This document shows, one piece after another, positions 10,528-19,007 of a DNA stretch of 64,000 nt (its first letter is position 1; each line of letters opens with the position of its first letter). The stretch is taken from the NCBI RefSeq assembly GCF_009833965.1, contig NZ_CP047165.1, positions 1,426,001-1,490,000 of the forward strand. Reading direction: 5' to 3'. The translations under genes were made by a program, and so were the position numbers. The notes under the pieces were generated by a model. It did no database searches. It had not been told where the DNA came from and saw only the letters and a list, made by a program, of their open reading frames with translations. Source of the stretch: Pelistega ratti (GTDB lineage Bacteria > Pseudomonadota > Gammaproteobacteria > Burkholderiales > Burkholderiaceae_B).

Positions 10528-13500
10528 CTATACAATATCCCCACCAATACCGCTAAACTTCTCAATAAAAGCCGCAATTTTCTGGAAAACTCTTTGTTTT
10601 AAACCAAGGTACTGTGGATTAAGAGGACTCATCTTAGGTAGAATATTGTTTAAATCCGTACCGTTTTCACTCGCATATTCCCGTTTTAAAGAAGTATTAA
10701 TATAACGTTTAGCCGCCTCTTCATTCAGAGACTCCATATTAATCAACTCTTCTGCTTCACGCTGTTGTTCTACCTGTGCAAAGGTAAAGAAAGACTCAAT
10801 AATACTTGCCTTATCAGGAATACTATCTAAATCCGTTTGATTGATAAAGTTCACTATTAAGCTTTCTTTTGCTCTGTTACCAAGACTAGCACGAATTGTA
10901 CGGCGAACCTCTTCGATCACCGCTTCTTTATTTTTCACTTTTTTATGATGATCAAAAATCAGTTCTAAAATATAATCTAAATTAATTTCTTGTGATTTGA
11001 GTAAATCAACCTCAAACACCACATCATCCCAATTAATTGTTGATGTCGATTTTTCCTCCCCTTGTTGCTGATGACGTAACCAATCCCGAATATCATTATA
11101 AGTTGAGCGATAATCCTGCACATCACGCTCAGTAGGAATAACAGCAACTAACGCTTGCATCTGAGGTAAATCATCATCGCTCACATAATAAGTTGCTTGA
11201 AATGCTGCCATTGCCTCTTTATCTTGAGGATCAATTTGCTTTAAGGCTTGTAAGGCAGCAAACTCATCATAGTTTTGTAGGATATTTTCAACCTTGAGAT
11301 ACTCCCCAAATAATTTAGCAAAATCCTTTTTATCTTGCTCCTTAACAATTTCACTCGGGTCTGGAAAACGCTCTTGTAACTCTTTGGCTATCTCTAAGAA
11401 ACCTCGGCGAGCCTCACCTGCATTGGTATAACCCTCCATATAGTCTTGATAGCTTTTCTCAAGCACAATCTGGCGTGTATTGGCGTCCCCAAAAAGCGTA
11501 ATAGCATCTACCGTATTTTGCTCTAAATCACGAAATGTAATAATATTCCCAAATGTTTTAGTAGCATTATAAATACGATTTGTGCGTGAATAAGCTTGGA
11601 TTAACCCATGATAACGTAAGTTTTTATCGACAAATAAGGTATTTAATGACGGTGCATCAAACCCCGTGAGGAACATTCCCACCACAATTAATAAATCCAC
11701 CTCTTGCGTTTTAACACGCTTCGCTAAATCACGATAATAATTCTGGAAAGATTGACTGTCCACACTGTAGTTAGTGGCAAAATAGGCGTTATAGTCATTC
11801 ATCGCTCTCGTCAAAAATTCCTTTGCACTCAGTTGCATTGCCGATACATCAAAGCCTTCATCGGGAATATCCCCTACCGCCTCTTGTTCTTCATTTGCTG
11901 CGAAGGAGAAAATTGTTGCTATTTTTAAAGGTTTTGCAGTATCTTTTTGTAAACGCATTAGCGTTTCATAATAAAGTTTTGCTGCATCAACACTACTTAC
12001 CGCAAGCATCGCATTAAAGCCCTTGCCTACTGCATTAAGACGGTGAGTTTTCTGGTTAAAATGCGTGAGAATATAGGTTGAAATTTCCTCAATCCGTTTA
12101 GGGTGTAAGAAAGCCTGTTTTTGCTCAAGAGCGGTCAGTTTTTCATTATCTTTTTCCGTTTCTATCGCTTTAAATTGAGGGCGAACATCATTGTAATCCA
12201 CCTTAAATTTCAGCACTTTTTCATCACGAATGGCATCGGTGATAATGTATGAATGTAATTGAATCCCAAAAACACTCTGTGTGGTTTCTGCCCCTAAGGC
12301 ATTCTCAGGAAATATTGGTGTTCCCGTAAAACCAAATTGATAAAATTTTTTAAATTTACGTTGAAGATTCTTTTGTGCCTCACCGAATTGCGAACGATGA
12401 CATTCATCAAAAATAAAGACGACTTGCTTTTGATAAATGGGTAAATGCTCCTCTGATTTCATTAAATTATTCAGTTTTTGAATCGTGGTAACGATAATCT
12501 TATTATCTTCTTTTTCAAGATTACGCTTTAGCCCTGCGGTACTGTCCGAACCGTTGACACTATCAGGGGAAAACCGCTGATATTCTTTCATTGTTTGATA
12601 ATCTAAGTCCTTACGATCCACCACAAAAAAGACCTTATCAATAAAATCAAGGGCTGTCGCTAATCGAGCAGCTTTAAAACTAGTCAATGTTTTACCAGAA
12701 CCTGTCGTATGCCAGATATAGCCACCACTCTCTTTATGACTCCAATTCTTACTTTGATAAGAACTCTTTATCTTCCAAAGAATACGTTCTGTTGCAGCAA
12801 TCTGATAGGGACGCATAATCAGTAAGGTATCACTCGTATCAAATACGCAATAGTGGATTAAAATATTCAGTAAGGTGTTTTTCTGTAAAAAGGTCGCTGT
12901 AAAATCCTTTAAATCTTTAATAGTGATATTTTTTGCCGTTGCCCAATTCATGGTGAAATCGTAGCTATTTTTATCACGCTTGGTGGTATTAGCAAAATAG
13001 CGCGTATCCGTACCATTTGAAATCACAAAAATCTGTAGATATTTAAAGAGTGAATTATCTTTATTAAAACTTTCTTTACTGTAGCGGTGAATCTGATTAA
13101 ATGCCTCTCGAATGGCGACACCTCTTTTTTTCAACTCTACCTGCACTAAAGGAAGCCCATTTACTAAAATCGTCACATCATAACGATTGATAGATGATCC
13201 TGTTTGCTCAAACTGATTAATTACTTGTACACGATTACGGGTAATATTTTGCTTATCCAGTAGATAAATATTCTGAATACGCCCATTGTCAAACACAAAA
13301 TCATAAATATAATCATCATGAATTTTACGGGTTTTATCAATCAGGCTATCACTGGACTTATCCAGATACTCCTCTAAAAAACGTTTCCACTCTGCATCTG
13401 AGAACGCTACTTGATTCAACGTTTGTAGTTGTGTGCGTAGATTAGCAAGTAATTGCGTATGATTGGTTATCTTAGGCAAATACTCATACCCCTGTTGTTG

Positions 13501-13632
13501 TAAATCCTCGATAAATTCACATTCTAAACTTGCCTCTGTTTGATAACCCGCATTGGGTTCTTTTAATAATTTTTCGTATTTATCTAAGACGATAAAATGG
13601 TTGGTTTCGGCAATAGAGGTGTATTGAATCAT
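10528..13632 (-). CDS. hsdR: Type I restriction enzyme, R subunit
   Basis: HsdR is the motor and endonuclease subunit that translocates DNA and cleaves when bound to an M2S complex. The 1034-residue protein has an N-terminal nuclease region (VQVELKKRG, the E-x-K of the PD-(D/E)xK motif), Walker [12 protein letters not shown], a DEAD-like box FDECHRS, the helicase motif FTGTP, and the downstream HsdR helical domain. The start has a good ribosome-binding site (AGGAA). It is complete, but hsdM is truncated in this locus, so no active complex can form from these genes alone. Confidence 0.95.
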   Translation of the reverse strand: MIQYTSIAETNHFIVLDKYEKLLKEPNAGYQTEASLECEFIEDLQQQGYEYLPKITNHTQLLANLRTQLQTLNQVAFSDAEWKRFLEEYLDKSSDSLIDKTRKIHDDYIYDFVFDNGRIQNIYLLDKQNITRNRVQVINQFEQTGSSINRYDVTILVNGLPLVQVELKKRGVAIREAFNQIHRYSKESFNKDNSLFKYLQIFVISNGTDTRYFANTTKRDKNSYDFTMNWATAKNITIKDLKDFTATFLQKNTLLNILIHYCVFDTSDTLLIMRPYQIAATERILWKIKSSYQSKNWSHKESGGYIWHTTGSGKTLTSFKAARLATALDFIDKVFFVVDRKDLDYQTMKEYQRFSPDSVNGSDSTAGLKRNLEKEDNKIIVTTIQKLNNLMKSEEHLPIYQKQVVFIFDECHRSQFGEAQKNLQRKFKKFYQFGFTGTPIFPENALGAETTQSVFGIQLHSYIITDAIRDEKVLKFKVDYNDVRPQFKAIETEKDNEKLTALEQKQAFLHPKRIEEISTYILTHFNQKTHRLNAVGKGFNAMLAVSSVDAAKLYYETLMRLQKDTAKPLKIATIFSFAANEEQEAVGDIPDEGFDVSAMQLSAKEFLTRAMNDYNAYFATNYSVDSQSFQNYYRDLAKRVKTQEVDLLIVVGMFLTGFDAPSLNTLFVDKNLRYHGLIQAYSRTNRIYNATKTFGNIITFRDLEQNTVDAITLFGDANTRQIVLEKSYQDYMEGYTNAGEARRGFLEIAKELQERFPDPSEIVKEQDKKDFAKLFGEYLKVENILQNYDEFAALQALKQIDPQDKEAMAAFQATYYVSDDDLPQMQALVAVIPTERDVQDYRSTYNDIRDWLRHQQQGEEKSTSTINWDDVVFEVDLLKSQEINLDYILELIFDHHKKVKNKEAVIEEVRRTIRASLGNRAKESLIVNFINQTDLDSIPDKASIIESFFTFAQVEQQREAEELINMESLNEEAAKRYINTSLKREYASENGTDLNNILPKMSPLNPQYLGLKQRVFQKIAAFIEKFSGIGGDIV

Positions 13633-13834
13633 GATGGTTTCCTGTAATCAGTTATCTATTCAATTTTTATAGTGTTTAATAAAGTATTACGTTATTGTAA
13701 TAGTTGTTGTCTTAATATACCTGAATAAATCCATAAAGAAGTGTATTTTTTGTAAACATAGTGGGGACAATGTTTTCTAAAATTCTTTGCTTGACATATT
13801 TTGTCTTTATCGAGTACTATCGTAAGCAATAATT

Positions 13835-13880
13835 CCCCTAACTTTGCCTCTTCTACGTGAGGTGGAATTACAGTTAGGGG
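13835..13880. repeat. Long imperfect hairpin between hsdS and hsdR
   Basis: CCCCTAACT (13835-13843) pairs with AGTTAGGGG (13872-13880), with an inner GCCTC/GAGGT pairing. It lies in the 308-base gap (13633-13940) between the end of hsdS and the start of hsdR. No T-run follows on either strand, so a simple terminator is unlikely. It may be a small mobile-type hairpin or an mRNA element. The rest of this gap shows no gene. Confidence 0.5.
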
Positions 13881-13940
13881 CTATCTATTTAGGTTGCCAT
13901 AAACCCATTTTTCTTTCTATACCTCCAAACACTATATAGT

Positions 13941-14555
13941 CTATTGAGGAAAACGTAATAACTGCTCACGATAGTATTCATACTGCTGACGTCTTAGCAT
14001 AATTTCTTTTGGTAAACCCTCTGTAATAGAGTTGGTAAAAGTTTCAAATTTATCAAGAATATCCACAATTAATTGTTGGGTTTCAAACGAGGGAATTGGG
14101 ATAGGTAAAGCTTTGATAATATCAGAATTCAGATTACTCACTGAACCACTATTGATTTTCCCTTCCCAATATTTTTTGACTTTATCTGATGAAAGATAAT
14201 GATATAAGTAATCAGAATTAAGATAATTAGCAAAATCACTAATTGACGCCCATCCATCATGAATTGCACCATCTATACCTAAAATATAGGGTCTCCCATA
14301 ACTCATTGAGTTAGAAATAATAAAATCTCCTCTTTTCAATAATCTAGATTTATTAGCTCCCTTTAATGTAATTCTCTGCTCTGTTTTAGAAACATATTTA
14401 GAATTTGGCATAGTATCTCCTATTTTAATCCACGGAATACCACTCATCAAATCTTCTGTAATATATTGTGAAATAGGTCGAGGAGACGCCCCTCTCTGAA
14501 TTTTTGCAACCTCTCCCAAAGTCTTAAAAACCACCTCAAAACGGTTGATTTGCAA
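13941..14555 (-). CDS. hsdS: Type I specificity subunit, second half (TRD2), out of frame with the first half
   Basis: This frame encodes the second target-recognition domain and the C-terminal conserved repeat of an HsdS protein: LGEVAKIQRGASPRP at the start of the TRD, then ETQQLIVDILDKFE and YEYYREQLLRF, which mirror the central repeat in the upstream half. It begins at an internal ATG (14555) but its frame stays open upstream to the poly-G tract at 14583. Adding one G to that tract would fuse it to the upstream half and give a normal two-TRD HsdS. Alone it could be a separate half-subunit if translated. Confidence 0.85.
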   Translation of the reverse strand: MQINRFEVVFKTLGEVAKIQRGASPRPISQYITEDLMSGIPWIKIGDTMPNSKYVSKTEQRITLKGANKSRLLKRGDFIISNSMSYGRPYILGIDGAIHDGWASISDFANYLNSDYLYHYLSSDKVKKYWEGKINSGSVSNLNSDIIKALPIPIPSFETQQLIVDILDKFETFTNSITEGLPKEIMLRRQQYEYYREQLLRFPQ

Positions 14556-15148
14556 GGTTTTGAAGATTGGATTAGTCTCGTACCCCCCCTATCAGAAATA
14601 TTATCAAAGGTCAATAGCTGATTACGGTAATATTCATATTGTTTAGTCCTCAAAGCTAATTCAGCTTCCAGCTCAGTGAATTTGTCAAGTACTTTTACAA
14701 TTTTTTGTTGTATTTCTAACGGTGGAATGGGAATTATTAATTTAGCAAGATCTTTAGGATAAACATGAGGAACACCAGATCCTTTTTTTAGACCATAAAT
14801 TTTTTGTTGATTTTGTAATAAAAAATAATATACATACTTTAAATCTAAAATACTATCTTCTGATTTAATTGAAAACGCATCACCTACAAAAATAGGTTTA
14901 TCCCAAAACATTATAAATCCTGCATACGCACCACTACCTGCAACTGTTATTGTTCTTCCTTTCCTATTACTTTCATTATGATAGTACGCAGGTTTTTGTC
15001 CTCCACTAATTACTGGAATATTACCATCTTTCACATTCTTAGCAGTAATGGACTGCCCCCTTTTCATTTCGACAACATCACCCAATTCTTTCCATTCAAC
15101 CTTAGCCCCATCCAATAATTTCTCTAAAAAAGTGCGGTCATTTTTCAT
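14447..15148 (-). CDS. hsdS: Type I specificity subunit, first half (TRD1), frameshifted at a poly-G tract
   Basis: HsdS dictates the DNA sequence recognised by Type I methylase and restriction complexes. This frame starts MKNDRTFLEKLLDG after a good Shine-Dalgarno (AGGAAAA) and holds TRD1 and the central conserved region (EIQQKIVKVLDKF, YEYYRNQLLTF). After the G7 tract at 14583-14589 it continues in the wrong frame for 40 odd residues to a stop at 14447. The true HsdS part is about residues 1-190. With G8 the reading frame enters the TRD2 ORF. The layout is like the gonococcal NgoAV locus, where poly-G length decides between a half and a full HsdS. Confidence 0.9.
   Translation of the reverse strand: MKNDRTFLEKLLDGAKVEWKELGDVVEMKRGQSITAKNVKDGNIPVISGGQKPAYYHNESNRKGRTITVAGSGAYAGFIMFWDKPIFVGDAFSIKSEDSILDLKYVYYFLLQNQQKIYGLKKGSGVPHVYPKDLAKLIIPIPPLEIQQKIVKVLDKFTELEAELALRTKQYEYYRNQLLTFDNISDRGGTRLIQSSKPCKSTVLRWFLRLWERLQKFREGRLLDLFHNILQKI
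14583..14589 (-). repeat. Poly-G tract (G7) in hsdS, candidate phase-variation site
   Basis: Seven C on the + strand (G7 in the coding strand) lie between TRD1 and TRD2. G7 gives the short form. G8 reads D-R-G-G-Y-E-T-N-P-I and continues into the TRD2 frame. G6 stops six codons after the DNA shown. Slippage in such a tract is a standard on/off mechanism. Confidence 0.85.
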
Positions 15149-15196
15149 CTCATTTTCCTATTTATCTTTCTACATAAAGATTTACTTTACCCAAAT

Positions 15197-15432
15197 CTTT
15201 TTCCTTGCTTAGCCTATATTAAATCTTGCTTATTTTACCCTAAAACTTGCTTAATCAATTTTAACCCTTTATTTTCAATAGGTTATAAAAATACTTTTTC
15301 CTTGCTTAGCCTGTATTAAATCTTGCTTATTTTACCCTAAAACTTGCTTAACCGACTTTAATTCTTTATTTTCAATGAGTTATAAAATATCTTTTTCCTT
15401 GCTTAGCAAGTATCAAATCTTGCTTATTTTGC
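15197..15432. repeat. 97-bp tandem repeat (about 2.4 copies) with eight CTTGCTTA iterons
   Basis: Copies begin at 15197, 15294 and 15391, exactly 97 bases apart; the third is truncated. The octamer CTTGCTTA occurs at 15204, 15225, 15246, 15301, 15322, 15343, 15398 and 15419: spacing 21, 21, 55, 21, 21, 55, 21. Twenty-one bases is two helical turns. At 15398-15410 the octamer is half of a perfect palindrome, CTTGCTTAGCAAG. The period is not a multiple of three, so this is not coding. It lies between the DNA-binding gene stop and hsdS and may be an operator array. Confidence 0.85.
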
Positions 15433-15759
15433 TTAATATCTCCCCCTTAAAGATGGTGCTTTGCTGATGTCGACGACATCAATGTCGTCGACATATAGTA
15501 ACTTAATGTTTTTTAAGGATTTTCCTCTTAAAATACGATAACCATTTTTTATTAATTCTTCTCCTTTTGATTCAATATAGCGATCAACCGTACGCTCATC
15601 AATATCCAAAATCTGAGCAACTTGAGCCTTGGTAAAAACCGTTTCTCCTTCAAATTGAATGCCACCTAACTGTAAATGCTCCTCAAGTTTACTGATAGCA
15701 TAAGTATTATTTAAGATATTATTTCTCGCCACTAAAGAGGTTGTTAATTTATCCATCAT
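15433..15759 (-). CDS. Putative DNA-binding protein of Type I RM locus, probably C-terminally truncated
   Basis: This 108-residue protein contains a helix-turn-helix-like segment ([21 protein letters not shown], about residues 41-61) followed by [16 protein letters not shown]. That pattern is familiar from the N-terminal region of larger DNA-binding proteins encoded between hsdM and hsdS. Those relatives are, from memory, some 300 residues, so this copy seems cut short. Its stop touches the 97-bp repeat array, which may have replaced the 3' part. Its start overlaps the hsdM stop by 4 bases. A role as regulator of the operon is inference. Confidence 0.65.
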   Translation of the reverse strand: MMDKLTTSLVARNNILNNTYAISKLEEHLQLGGIQFEGETVFTKAQVAQILDIDERTVDRYIESKGEELIKNGYRILRGKSLKNIKLLYVDDIDVVDISKAPSLRGRY

Positions 15760-16425
15760 ACCCCCTCAATTTCCGCCACAATCTTATCAATTTCAGTACG
15801 TAGGTAATCAATCTTAGCAACAGTCTCTTTAATCTGTGCATTAAGGACAGTAATATCAATTACCTCTCGGTTATCTTTTTGTTCAACATAGGTACTAACC
15901 GCAAGGTTGTAGTCATTTTCAGCAATTTGGGTATTTTCAATAGATATACTCAGATGAGGAACATCTTTTTTATCACCAAATAGGCGAATAATTTGTTCTA
16001 TATGCTCATCAGTAAGGACATTATTATTCGTTTCTTTTTTAAATAATCCTGTTGCATCAATAAACTGTGTTTTATTCTCTACTTTATTTTTAGAGAGAAT
16101 AAGAATGTTCACCGCAATAGTTGTTCCATAGAATAGATTAGGGGCAAGAGCAATCACGGTTTCTACATAGTTATTATCAACCAAGTATTGACGGATTTTC
16201 TGCTCTGCACCGCCTCGGTAGAAAATCCCCGGGAAAGTAACAATTGCAGCTTTTCCTTTAGGGGATAAATAGCTTAATGCGTGTAGGATAAAGGCAAAAT
16301 CTGCTTTAGATTTTGGGGCAAGTACACCCGCAGGGGCAAATCGTTCATCATTAATCAATGTAGGATCATCTGAACCAATCCATTTCACTGAATAAGGCGG
16401 ATTAGACACAATGGCATCAAAAGGC
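15756..16425 (-). pseudogene. hsdM: Type I methyltransferase subunit, 3' fragment
   Basis: Only the C-terminal part of HsdM remains. Reading back from a GTG at 16409, the frame continues upstream as [16 protein letters not shown], so the N6-adenine catalytic motif NPPY is present, but everything before it (N-terminal helical domain and SAM-binding motif I) is missing. The break coincides exactly with the end of the IS481-type element at 16426. The missing half is not on the far side of the element. The remnant cannot methylate, so the whole system should be inactive unless another hsdM acts in trans. Confidence 0.9.
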
Positions 16426-17322
16426 TGTTAAAAACTCAAGCGTTGTTTACACTATTTGCAAAATAAATTTCTAAATATTCGTAAGGTGTCAGTGTCCGTT
16501 TATGACCAAGTTGATCTTGGTAAACAAGAGCACTATGTGGTTTTACGGTGTTGTAGAAATTAATAAATCGGGTAAGCTCCTGTTTTCTATGCTGGCTATC
16601 GGTAAATTCATGTTTATCATGCCACATTTGCATCAAGGTTCTAATTACCCGTTCTGCTTTTCCATTGGTTTTAGGATTGGCGACTTTAGTAAATTTTTGA
16701 TTGATATGATGTTGATAACAAGCTTTACCAAACTCATGTTCTTTTGTTCCTTTATATTCTGTTCCATTATCTGAGTAAATAACCTCTATGGTATAAGGAC
16801 AAGGGTCTATCAGATGTTGGGTTAAGAACGTAGCTGCGCTAAAGGCGGTTTTATCTGGCATAATAGCCGCATATAATTCACGCGAGTAATCATCGATAGC
16901 CACAAACAGATATTCCCTTTGACTTTGCGTGTGTTGTCCTTTCAGTAAAGGCAAGCGTTTTGTATCGACATGAACCATTTCGCCAGGATAGGATTTATTA
17001 TAGCGTTTAGCTTGTTTCTTTAATCGTTCTTGGATGGACTTTTCTACTTTAGCTAAGCGCTTAATCCCAAATTTAGCCTGTCTAAACCGATTATTGATAC
17101 TGGTCTGAGGTTTTAATAATCGACCACGAGCGAGTTTGAGTATCTTATAGATAGTGGGGCGAGAAACCTTGTATTCTTTCGCTAAAGAAGTGACATTTTG
17201 TTTGTTTTGAGTATAGGCTAGCCAAATCTCTTCTCTTTGGCGAGGTAATAAGCGAGTGTTTTTGTGTATATTCATCGTACTATTATCTTAAAATAATGTA
17301 AACAACGCTAGTTTATTCTACA
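16426..17322 (-). mobile_element. IS481-family insertion sequence, 897 bp
   Basis: The element starts TGTTA at 16426 and ends CTACA at 17322. The terminal 32 bases are imperfect inverted repeats sharing the core AGCGTTGTTTACA, with TGT...ACA ends as usual for IS481. It holds one transposase gene. Flanks show no matching target duplication (AAAGGC on the left, TTTTAT on the right), which with the loss of hsdM's 5' end indicates a deletion next to the element. Confidence 0.85.
16436..17275 (-). CDS. IS481-family transposase
   Basis: The 279-residue DDE transposase has an N-terminal helix-turn-helix (REEIWLAYTQN, then VTSLAKEYKVSRPTIYKIL at about 28-46) and an rve-type integrase core. The catalytic triad can be placed at D104 (VHVDTKRL), D169 (IYSDNGTEYKG) and E208 (TNGKAERV). 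The C-terminal FINFYNTVKPHSAL block is typical of the family. The frame is intact and there is no sign of programmed frameshifting, so the element may be active. Confidence 0.93.
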   Translation of the reverse strand: MNIHKNTRLLPRQREEIWLAYTQNKQNVTSLAKEYKVSRPTIYKILKLARGRLLKPQTSINNRFRQAKFGIKRLAKVEKSIQERLKKQAKRYNKSYPGEMVHVDTKRLPLLKGQHTQSQREYLFVAIDDYSRELYAAIMPDKTAFSAATFLTQHLIDPCPYTIEVIYSDNGTEYKGTKEHEFGKACYQHHINQKFTKVANPKTNGKAERVIRTLMQMWHDKHEFTDSQHRKQELTRFINFYNTVKPHSALVYQDQLGHKRTLTPYEYLEIYFANSVNNA

Positions 17323-17521
17323 TTTTATCATTTTTTAATCATTGATAATCTTTTATGATATATAACTCAAACTCTACTGAAACCCAAGAGGCAAGTTTAA
17401 AGGCAATATCCTTGTGAGCAAAAGTCCCTCCTCCTCTTCCCAATTTTACAATTTCAAAAAAACTATACACACAACCTAAAAACACCCTCACCAATCCACC
17501 TTTTCCGCATAATAACAACAT
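17323..17521 (-). pseudogene. KilA-N domain protein remnant, interrupted by the IS
   Basis: The segment GRGGGTFAHKDIAFKLASWVS...LYIIKDYQ is the core of the KilA-N/RhuM-type DNA-binding domain. It ends in TGA where relatives have Arg (CGA to TGA), and past the stop the frame reads LKNDK, still family-like, right up to the IS end. Upstream of the core (about 17450-17521) similarity fades and the frame is probably shifted. KilA-N proteins are common passengers of Type I RM loci, so this belongs to the same island and was cut by the same event. Confidence 0.75.
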
Positions 17522-17622
17522 AGATAAAAGCTTATGGAAAATACTGATATAAAAGTCCCCCTAAAGAGAGTACAATAATGTTTTCCGACGGTGTATTCTT
17601 TAACGTCTAATAGAACGATATT

Positions 17623-18144
17623 ATGAAATTTTTTCAGCTATTTGTTTATGGTACGCTTAAAAAAGGATTTCGCAACCACGCAAAATATTGTAGTACTGCC
17701 ATTAACATAGAGCTTGCTTATGGATGGGGACGCGTTTATTCACTTGATGAAGGTTATCCTGTCATGGAAGTACCTTCTCAGTCTATTTTAGCAAGAGGTA
17801 CTGACTCCCCCTCCTCTGATGTTTTTTTACAAAAGCATCAGTATTTTTTTGAATCACCGACAGGCGACTGGGATATGGTACAGGGTGAGCTTATCCTATT
17901 TAAATATCCCGACAAAGAGATTCCCCCCATTGATGCACTAGAAGATTTTAACCCTGAAGGGCAAAAAAACCTCTATGAACGTGTTCTCATTACCGTTAAA
18001 ACAGATAATGGCTTTGTGAATGCGTGGACTTATATTATGAAAGGGTCTCGTCATCTCGGCAAGCGTGTCCCTCTCAATAAGGAAGGGGTTATTGAATGGG
18101 GCTATTCGGCTATCTCAAATGAAACACTCTCTTATCATTCTTAG
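17623..18144 (+). CDS. Gamma-glutamylcyclotransferase-like (AIG2/GGCT) family protein
   Basis: The N-terminal YGTL motif (residues 9-12, in FVYGTLKKG) and the LEDFNP...YERVLI block are diagnostic of the GGCT/AIG2 fold, whose members release 5-oxoproline from gamma-glutamyl compounds. The 173-residue protein is complete. It has a longer middle part than the smallest family members, so the true substrate cannot be named. It is followed by a phosphoesterase gene on the same strand after 63 bases. Confidence 0.8.
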   Translation: MKFFQLFVYGTLKKGFRNHAKYCSTAINIELAYGWGRVYSLDEGYPVMEVPSQSILARGTDSPSSDVFLQKHQYFFESPTGDWDMVQGELILFKYPDKEIPPIDALEDFNPEGQKNLYERVLITVKTDNGFVNAWTYIMKGSRHLGKRVPLNKEGVIEWGYSAISNETLSYHS

Positions 18145-18207
18145 CAGGTAAAACGGGTATTATAGTAGGATAATATTCGCTACAATAATAAGAACAGCTG
18201 GTTTTTT

Positions 18208-18948
18208 ATGATGAATGCAAACGATATTCTCTTTTTTGGTGACACTCATGGCGGGTTTTATCATTGTTTAAGTGTAGTTGAGCAGATAAAGCCAAAAGCA
18301 ATTATTTTCTTGGGTGATTTACAAGCCCAAACACCCTTACATGATATCTTAAAAGATGTCATGACGCTCACCGATGTTTGGTGGATTCATGGTAATCACG
18401 ATACAGACTCTGTCGATATTTATGATAATTTATTTGAAAGTCAGCTAGCCGATAAGAATCTTCATGGTCGTGTAGTCACTATTGCTGGTTGGCGAATTGC
18501 TGGTTTAGGTGGTGTTTTTAGAGGTAAGATTTGGACACCTATTCAACGTGGGTGGAGCTTTTTTTCTCAACAAGAATTATTTGAACAAACCTCTCCTCGT
18601 ACCCATTTCAGAGGAGGAATAGGGCTTAAACATCGTAGCTCCATTTTCCCTGAAACATATATGGCACTACGAATGCAAAAAAGTGATATTTTAGTTTCTC
18701 ACGAAGCACCCTCTTGCAATCGATTTGGTTTTTTAGCAATAGACCGCTTAGCACGTCAAATGGAAGTCAAAAAAATTTTTCATGGCCATCACCATGATAC
18801 TTATGATTATTCAGGGCATTTCTCTCGTATGCATTTTGAAGCCTATGCGGTAGGCTATCGTGGTGTTAGTAATTTAGCAGGAGAAATTATACGTTCAGGA
18901 GAAATGGATGGTGAGTTTAGTGACCGAGTAGCGGTTTATCGTTCATAA
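18208..18948 (+). CDS. Metallophosphoesterase (calcineurin-like)
   Basis: The five-part two-metal site of the calcineurin-like fold is visible: GDTHGG (near residue 11), FLGDLQ, HGNHD, SHEAPS and GHHH. These ligate two metals that hydrolyse phosphomono- or diesters. At 246 residues it is complete, with two adjacent Met codons at the start and no strong Shine-Dalgarno. The substrate cannot be told. It is convergent with the pseudouridine synthase gene downstream. Confidence 0.85.
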   Translation: MMNANDILFFGDTHGGFYHCLSVVEQIKPKAIIFLGDLQAQTPLHDILKDVMTLTDVWWIHGNHDTDSVDIYDNLFESQLADKNLHGRVVTIAGWRIAGLGGVFRGKIWTPIQRGWSFFSQQELFEQTSPRTHFRGGIGLKHRSSIFPETYMALRMQKSDILVSHEAPSCNRFGFLAIDRLARQMEVKKIFHGHHHDTYDYSGHFSRMHFEAYAVGYRGVSNLAGEIIRSGEMDGEFSDRVAVYRS

Positions 18949-19007
18949 ATCAATTAGAAAATATGACTCTTTCTCTGCATATTTACCTAAGCTCTTTTTA
19001 ATTCTCT

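Noticed and set aside
15197..15432. CRISPR array
   Set aside because: Units are 97-bp contiguous copies with internal 8-mers; there are no unique spacers of constant length and no cas genes.
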